Positions 61,391-64,000 of a stretch of DNA of 64,000 nt are shown here, in pieces; positions within the stretch are counted from its first letter, which is position 1; every line of letters begins with the position of its first letter. The stretch is taken from the NCBI RefSeq assembly GCF_014651695.1, contig NZ_BMXJ01000006.1, forward strand, positions 222,441 through 286,440. The letters run 5' to 3'. The notes under the pieces were generated by a model, which ran no database searches, was not told the DNA's origin, and saw only the letters and a list, made by a program, of their open reading frames with translations. Source of the DNA: Nocardiopsis terrae. Its GTDB lineage: Bacteria; Actinomycetota; Actinomycetes; Streptosporangiales; Streptosporangiaceae. The translations under genes and the position numbers were made by a program.

Positions 61391-61714
61391 ATGATCCTGA
61401 TCGTCGTCAAGTACCGGGTGAAGCCCGAGGCCGTGGACGGCTTCCTCGACGAGGTCGCCGACTTCACCGCTGCGACCCGCGCCGAACCCGGGAACCTGTG
61501 GTTCGAGTGGTCCCGCAGCGTCGAGCGCGACGACGAGTTCGTGCTCGTCGAGGCGTTCAGGGACGGAGCCGGTGAGGCCCACGTCAACAGCGACCACTTC
61601 AGGGCCGGTCTGGCGTCCATGAAGCCGCTGCTGAAGGAGACCCCGCTGATCGTCAGCCGGGTGGTCGAGGGCGAGGGCTGGGACCGCATGGGCGAACTCA
61701 CCGTCGACGAGTAG
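61391..61714 (+). CDS. antibiotic biosynthesis monooxygenase (ABM) family protein
   Basis: 107 residues of one ABM domain: ILIVVKYRVKPEAVDGFLDE, TRAEPGNLWFEWSRS and VLVEAFRDGAGEAHVNSDHF. These small dimeric enzymes oxidise quinols or similar aromatics without cofactor, as E. coli YgiN does. The ATG at 61391 follows aaggag. Followed at 27 bases by an aldo/keto reductase with its own ribosome site, so both probably form an operon acting on carbonyl or quinone compounds. Confidence 0.9.
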   Translation: MILIVVKYRVKPEAVDGFLDEVADFTAATRAEPGNLWFEWSRSVERDDEFVLVEAFRDGAGEAHVNSDHFRAGLASMKPLLKETPLIVSRVVEGEGWDRMGELTVDE

Positions 61715-61741
61715 CGGCACGGCTGGGAAGGAGAGCGGACG

Positions 61742-62791
61742 TTGGGCACGTACGTGGCGGACGAGGCGCGGTACGACTCGCTGGAGTACCGGAGCTGCGG
61801 CAGAAGCGGGCTGAGGCTGCCGAGGCTGTCGTTGGGCCTGTGGCAGAACTTCGGCGGCGACCGGGACCTGGAGGGGCAGCGCCGGATCCTGCGCCGCGCC
61901 TTCGACCTGGGCGTCTTCCACTTCGACCTGGCCAACAACTACGGCCCGCCGCCGGGAAGCGCGGAGGAGAACCTCGGCCGGATCCTGGCGCGGGACTTCG
62001 GCCCCTACCGCGACGAGCTGGTGATCACCACCAAGGCCGGCTGGGTGATGGGGCCGGGGCCGCACCAGCAGGGCGGTTCGCGCAAGTACCTGCTGTCCTC
62101 GCTCGACCGCTCCCTGGAACGGATGGGCCTCGACCACGTCGACGTCTTCTACAGCCATCGGCCCGACCCGGACACCCCGTTGGAGGAGACCATGACGGCC
62201 CTCCACCACGCGGTGGTGTCCGGGAGGGCCGTGTACGCGGGGATCTCCTCCTACGGGCCGTCGCTGACCCGCAGGGCGGCGGCGATCATGCGCGACCTGG
62301 GCACGCCCCTGGTCGTGCACCAGCCCTCGTACTCGATGCTCAACCGCTGGGTGGAGGACGGGCTGTTGGACGCGGCCGCGGACGAGGGCATGGGCGTGGT
62401 CGCGTTCTCGCCCCTGGCACAGGGGCTGCTGACCTCCCGCTACCTGGACGGGTCGGTGCCCGCGGACTCCCGTGCCGGGGTGGGGCGGCCCAGCTGGCGG
62501 GGGAACATGCTCACCGACGAGGTGCTGGGGCGGGCCCGCGCGCTCGACCGGATCGCGGCCGAACGCGGCCAGACCCTGGCGCAGATGGCGATCTCCTGGG
62601 TGTTGCGCGACCAGGGGCCGCGCACCGTCACCACCGCTCTGATCGGGGCGTCCAGCGTGGAGCAGCTGGAACAGAACCTGGGGGCGGCGGACTCGGCGGG
62701 GTTCTCCGACGAGGAGCTGCGCGAGATCGACCGGTGGGCGGTCGACTCCGACGTCAACATCTGGTGGGGCGCCACCGCCTCCAAGGACTGA
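61742..62791 (+). CDS. aldo/keto reductase (YghZ-like)
   Basis: 349 residues of a TIM-barrel reductase. Catalytic tetrad: Asp in FHFDLANNYGPPPGSAEENL, the Tyr of NNYG, Lys in VITTKAGWVM and His in VFYSHRPDPDTPLEE. NADPH-binding signature near the C-terminus: ALIGASSVEQLEQNLGAAD. The GPPPGSAE loop marks the YghZ/L-glyceraldehyde-3-phosphate reductase subgroup, which also detoxifies methylglyoxal. Start is TTG at 61742, with gaaggagag 9 bases upstream. Confidence 0.93.
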   Translation: MGTYVADEARYDSLEYRSCGRSGLRLPRLSLGLWQNFGGDRDLEGQRRILRRAFDLGVFHFDLANNYGPPPGSAEENLGRILARDFGPYRDELVITTKAGWVMGPGPHQQGGSRKYLLSSLDRSLERMGLDHVDVFYSHRPDPDTPLEETMTALHHAVVSGRAVYAGISSYGPSLTRRAAAIMRDLGTPLVVHQPSYSMLNRWVEDGLLDAAADEGMGVVAFSPLAQGLLTSRYLDGSVPADSRAGVGRPSWRGNMLTDEVLGRARALDRIAAERGQTLAQMAISWVLRDQGPRTVTTALIGASSVEQLEQNLGAADSAGFSDEELREIDRWAVDSDVNIWWGATASKD

Positions 62792-62830
62792 CCCGGGCCG
62801 GGCCCGACGAACGGTCCGCGGACCGCGCGG

Positions 62831-63022
62831 TCAGCCGAAGACGGCGTAACCGATGAGGAACCCGAGCGCCGGGACCACCACCACGGCCGCCGCCGGCCAC
62901 AGCGGTCCGCTGCCGCCGGAAGCCGCCGCCGGGTCCGCCGGTGCGGCCCCGGATCCCTCGACGGGCCGTTCGCCGCACGGAGACCACCACCGCCACCCGC
63001 GCCGCCTGAACGGCCCCGGCCC
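62831..63022 (-). other. possible start-less remnant of a small membrane protein
   Basis: Frame ending at the stop at 62831-62833 encodes, before it, GPLWPAAAVVVVPALGFLIG, then YAVFG, a clear membrane helix preceded by a Gly/Ala/Ser linker. No ATG/GTG/TTG in frame is followed by this segment except inside the helix itself, and the frame is closed at its 5' side. It could be a degraded gene, a frameshifted one, or a chance hydrophobic frame. Confidence 0.3.
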
Positions 63023-63307
63023 CTACCGTTCGGAGGCGTCCCCCCCGTCCCCCGGGGCGCGCCCCTCCCGGGGCTTGCGCTCGGAGCCGTTGTCGGGTTC
63101 GTCGGGGACGGGCTCCGTCGGGGCGGGCTCCTCGCCCCAACCGGTCGGGTACCTCTTCCCGTCGGGTACCTCGTCCCAGTAGTCGGGTGAACGGACGGCC
63201 TTCTCCGCCTGGCGTTGGACGATCCAGAAGATCCCCAGCACCAGGAAGATGACGGCGATGGGTACGGCCACGGCGATCAGCGGGCCGAACGCGGGCAGCT
63301 CGAACAC
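63023..63307 (-). CDS. small single-pass membrane protein
   Basis: 94 residues. One membrane helix near the N-terminus (LIAVAVPIAVIFLVLGIFWI, about 10-29), then a basic stretch, a conserved-looking WDEVPDGKRYPTGWG segment and an acidic Pro-rich tail. GTG at 63307 is preferred because aaggaggt (63315-63322) lies 7 bases upstream; the earlier GTG at 63316 overlaps that site. Function unknown; the aromatic/proline tail suggests protein contact at the membrane. Confidence 0.6.
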   Translation of the reverse strand: MFELPAFGPLIAVAVPIAVIFLVLGIFWIVQRQAEKAVRSPDYWDEVPDGKRYPTGWGEEPAPTEPVPDEPDNGSERKPREGRAPGDGGDASER

Positions 63308-63413
63308 CGGCCTCACCTCCTTGCCCCGCGCCTACCCGCTCACCCGCGCCCTCACCCATCGCGGCGGGCGCGGGCGGGGGAGACCCTGCCGTTCCCCGTG
63401 GGGCGGGGCAGGG

Positions 63414-63448
63414 CCCGGGACGGTCGGGTCGGCGGCCGTCGTCCCGGG
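63414..63448 (-). terminator. terminator after the acyl-CoA dehydrogenase
   Basis: Arms cccgggac / gtcccggg (63414-63421, 63441-63448) just downstream of the stop at 63464. Confidence 0.5.
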
Positions 63449-63463
63449 CGTCACGGCAGGGTG

Positions 63464-64000
63464 TTACCGGACGGGCAGTCCGGTGACGGTGCGGCCGATG
63501 ATGAGTTTCTGGATCTCGCTGGCGCCCTCGAAGATCGTGTAGATGGTGGCGTCGCGGTGCCAGCGCTCGACGGGGTACTCGCGGGTGTAGCCGTTGCCGC
63601 CGAGGATGCGCAGGGCGTTCTGGGTGACGAAGGTGGCGGTCTCGGAGGCGAACAGTTTGCTCATGGAGCCTTCGGCGTTGGTGAAGTCCTTGCCGTTGCG
63701 GGCCATCCAGGCGGCGCGCCACACGAGCAGGCGGGCGGCGTCGATGCGGGTGGCCATGTCGGCGAGCAGGAAGGCCACGCCCTGGTTGTCGCCGATGGGT
63801 TTGCCGAACTGCTCGCGCTGGGTGGAGTAGTCGCGGGCGTACTCGTAGGCGGCCCGGGCACAGCCGACCGCCATCGCGCCGACCGTGGGCCGGGTCGCCT
63901 CGAAGGTCTTCATGGCGGCCTGGCCCTTGGAGCGTTTGCCCTCGCGGGCGCGGGCGAGGCGTTCGTCGAGTTTGTCCTTGCCGCCCAGCAGGCAGGAGCC
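63464..64000 (-). CDS. acyl-CoA dehydrogenase, C-terminal part (cut by window end)
   Basis: At least 178 residues of the C-terminal domain are present; the N-terminal part lies outside the window. The pattern is that of acyl-CoA dehydrogenases: [24 protein letters not shown] helices, [40 protein letters not shown] and the terminal [19 protein letters not shown], where the Glu after Phe is the usual catalytic base position. FAD-dependent dehydrogenation of an acyl-CoA is expected; chain-length preference is unknown. Confidence 0.92.
   Translation of the reverse strand, partial: GSCLLGGKDKLDERLARAREGKRSKGQAAMKTFEATRPTVGAMAVGCARAAYEYARDYSTQREQFGKPIGDNQGVAFLLADMATRIDAARLLVWRAAWMARNGKDFTNAEGSMSKLFASETATFVTQNALRILGGNGYTREYPVERWHRDATIYTIFEGASEIQKLIIGRTVTGLPVR

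Noticed and set aside
62754..63722. 322-residue minus-strand frame
   Set aside because: Arg/Gly/Pro-rich; crosses the small membrane gene in another frame and the end of the aldo/keto reductase.
1..64000. CRISPR arrays, tRNA, rRNA, insertion sequences
   Set aside because: No spaced direct repeats, cloverleaf-like segments, rRNA signatures, transposase motifs or paired terminal repeats were recognised.

Overview
The window looks like chromosomal DNA of a high-GC actinobacterium. Codon third positions are almost always G or C. The housekeeping set is actinobacterial: nrdR with a B12-dependent nrdJ, a principal sigma factor with a Lys/Ala-rich N-terminus (HrdB type), topoisomerase IV parE/parC, a DUF7455 protein beside parE, DUF3145, DUF5998 beside a GNAT/acyl-CoA-synthetase fusion, and Scr1/WhiJ-type regulators with DUF397 and DUF6879. 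A member of the Streptosporangiales, possibly Nocardiopsis or Thermobifida-like, is my best guess. This rests on gene content only. No rRNA, tRNA, CRISPR array or insertion sequence was seen.

Layout. 0-5.5 kb: NrdR-controlled nrdR-nrdJ, a toxin-antitoxin pair with a composite Phd/HicB antitoxin, and a CBS protein. 5.5-11.2 kb: a tandem operon of two membrane-anchored SPFH proteins, then small membrane proteins including a DoxX-like one. 11.4-18.5 kb: RNase HII, a membrane protein with two AAA+ modules, a sugar nucleotidyltransferase, a tyrosine phosphatase and two proteins of unknown role. 18.5-25.3 kb: a PAS/GAF/PP2C phosphatase directly before the principal sigma factor, YaaA, a GNAT protein and a zinc-ribbon protein. 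25.3-35.8 kb: parE and parC in opposite orientation around a cysteine-metabolism enzyme, a TPR protein and a carbonic anhydrase, followed by a secreted GH81 beta-1,3-glucanase with a CebR/CelR-like operator.

36-41.5 kb is an accessory regulatory island. It holds two Scr1-type HTH regulators with DUF6879, DUF397 and HATPase partners. Between them is a 46-codon peptide gene, overlapping by one base a PIMT-like methyltransferase gene. This pair has the architecture of an aspartimide (imiditide-type) RiPP locus and is the most interesting candidate for an undescribed system. 41.6-50.5 kb: a RecQ helicase with a phosphoribosyltransferase-like tail, a PfkB kinase, the GNAT/acyl-CoA synthetase, DUF5998, an enoyl-CoA hydratase and an MBL hydrolase.

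50.5-54.7 kb: a sigma factor, a small beta-rich protein and a TPR-CHAT protease-like protein with an intact His/Cys dyad, which look like a regulated protease or conflict module. 54.7-64 kb: DUF1707, a coupled ATP-grasp and inositol-monophosphatase pair, PEBP, an F420-type oxidoreductase, a PucR regulator, a lipoprotein, a monooxygenase and aldo/keto reductase pair, and the C-terminal part of an acyl-CoA dehydrogenase cut by the window end.

Many genes appear to be transcribed without a leader: a TANNNT -10 element lies 6-7 bases before the start codon. Convergent and tail-to-tail gene ends are nearly all marked by strong GC-rich hairpins. Start codons were chosen from Shine-Dalgarno or leaderless signals and differ from the longest open frame in many genes.
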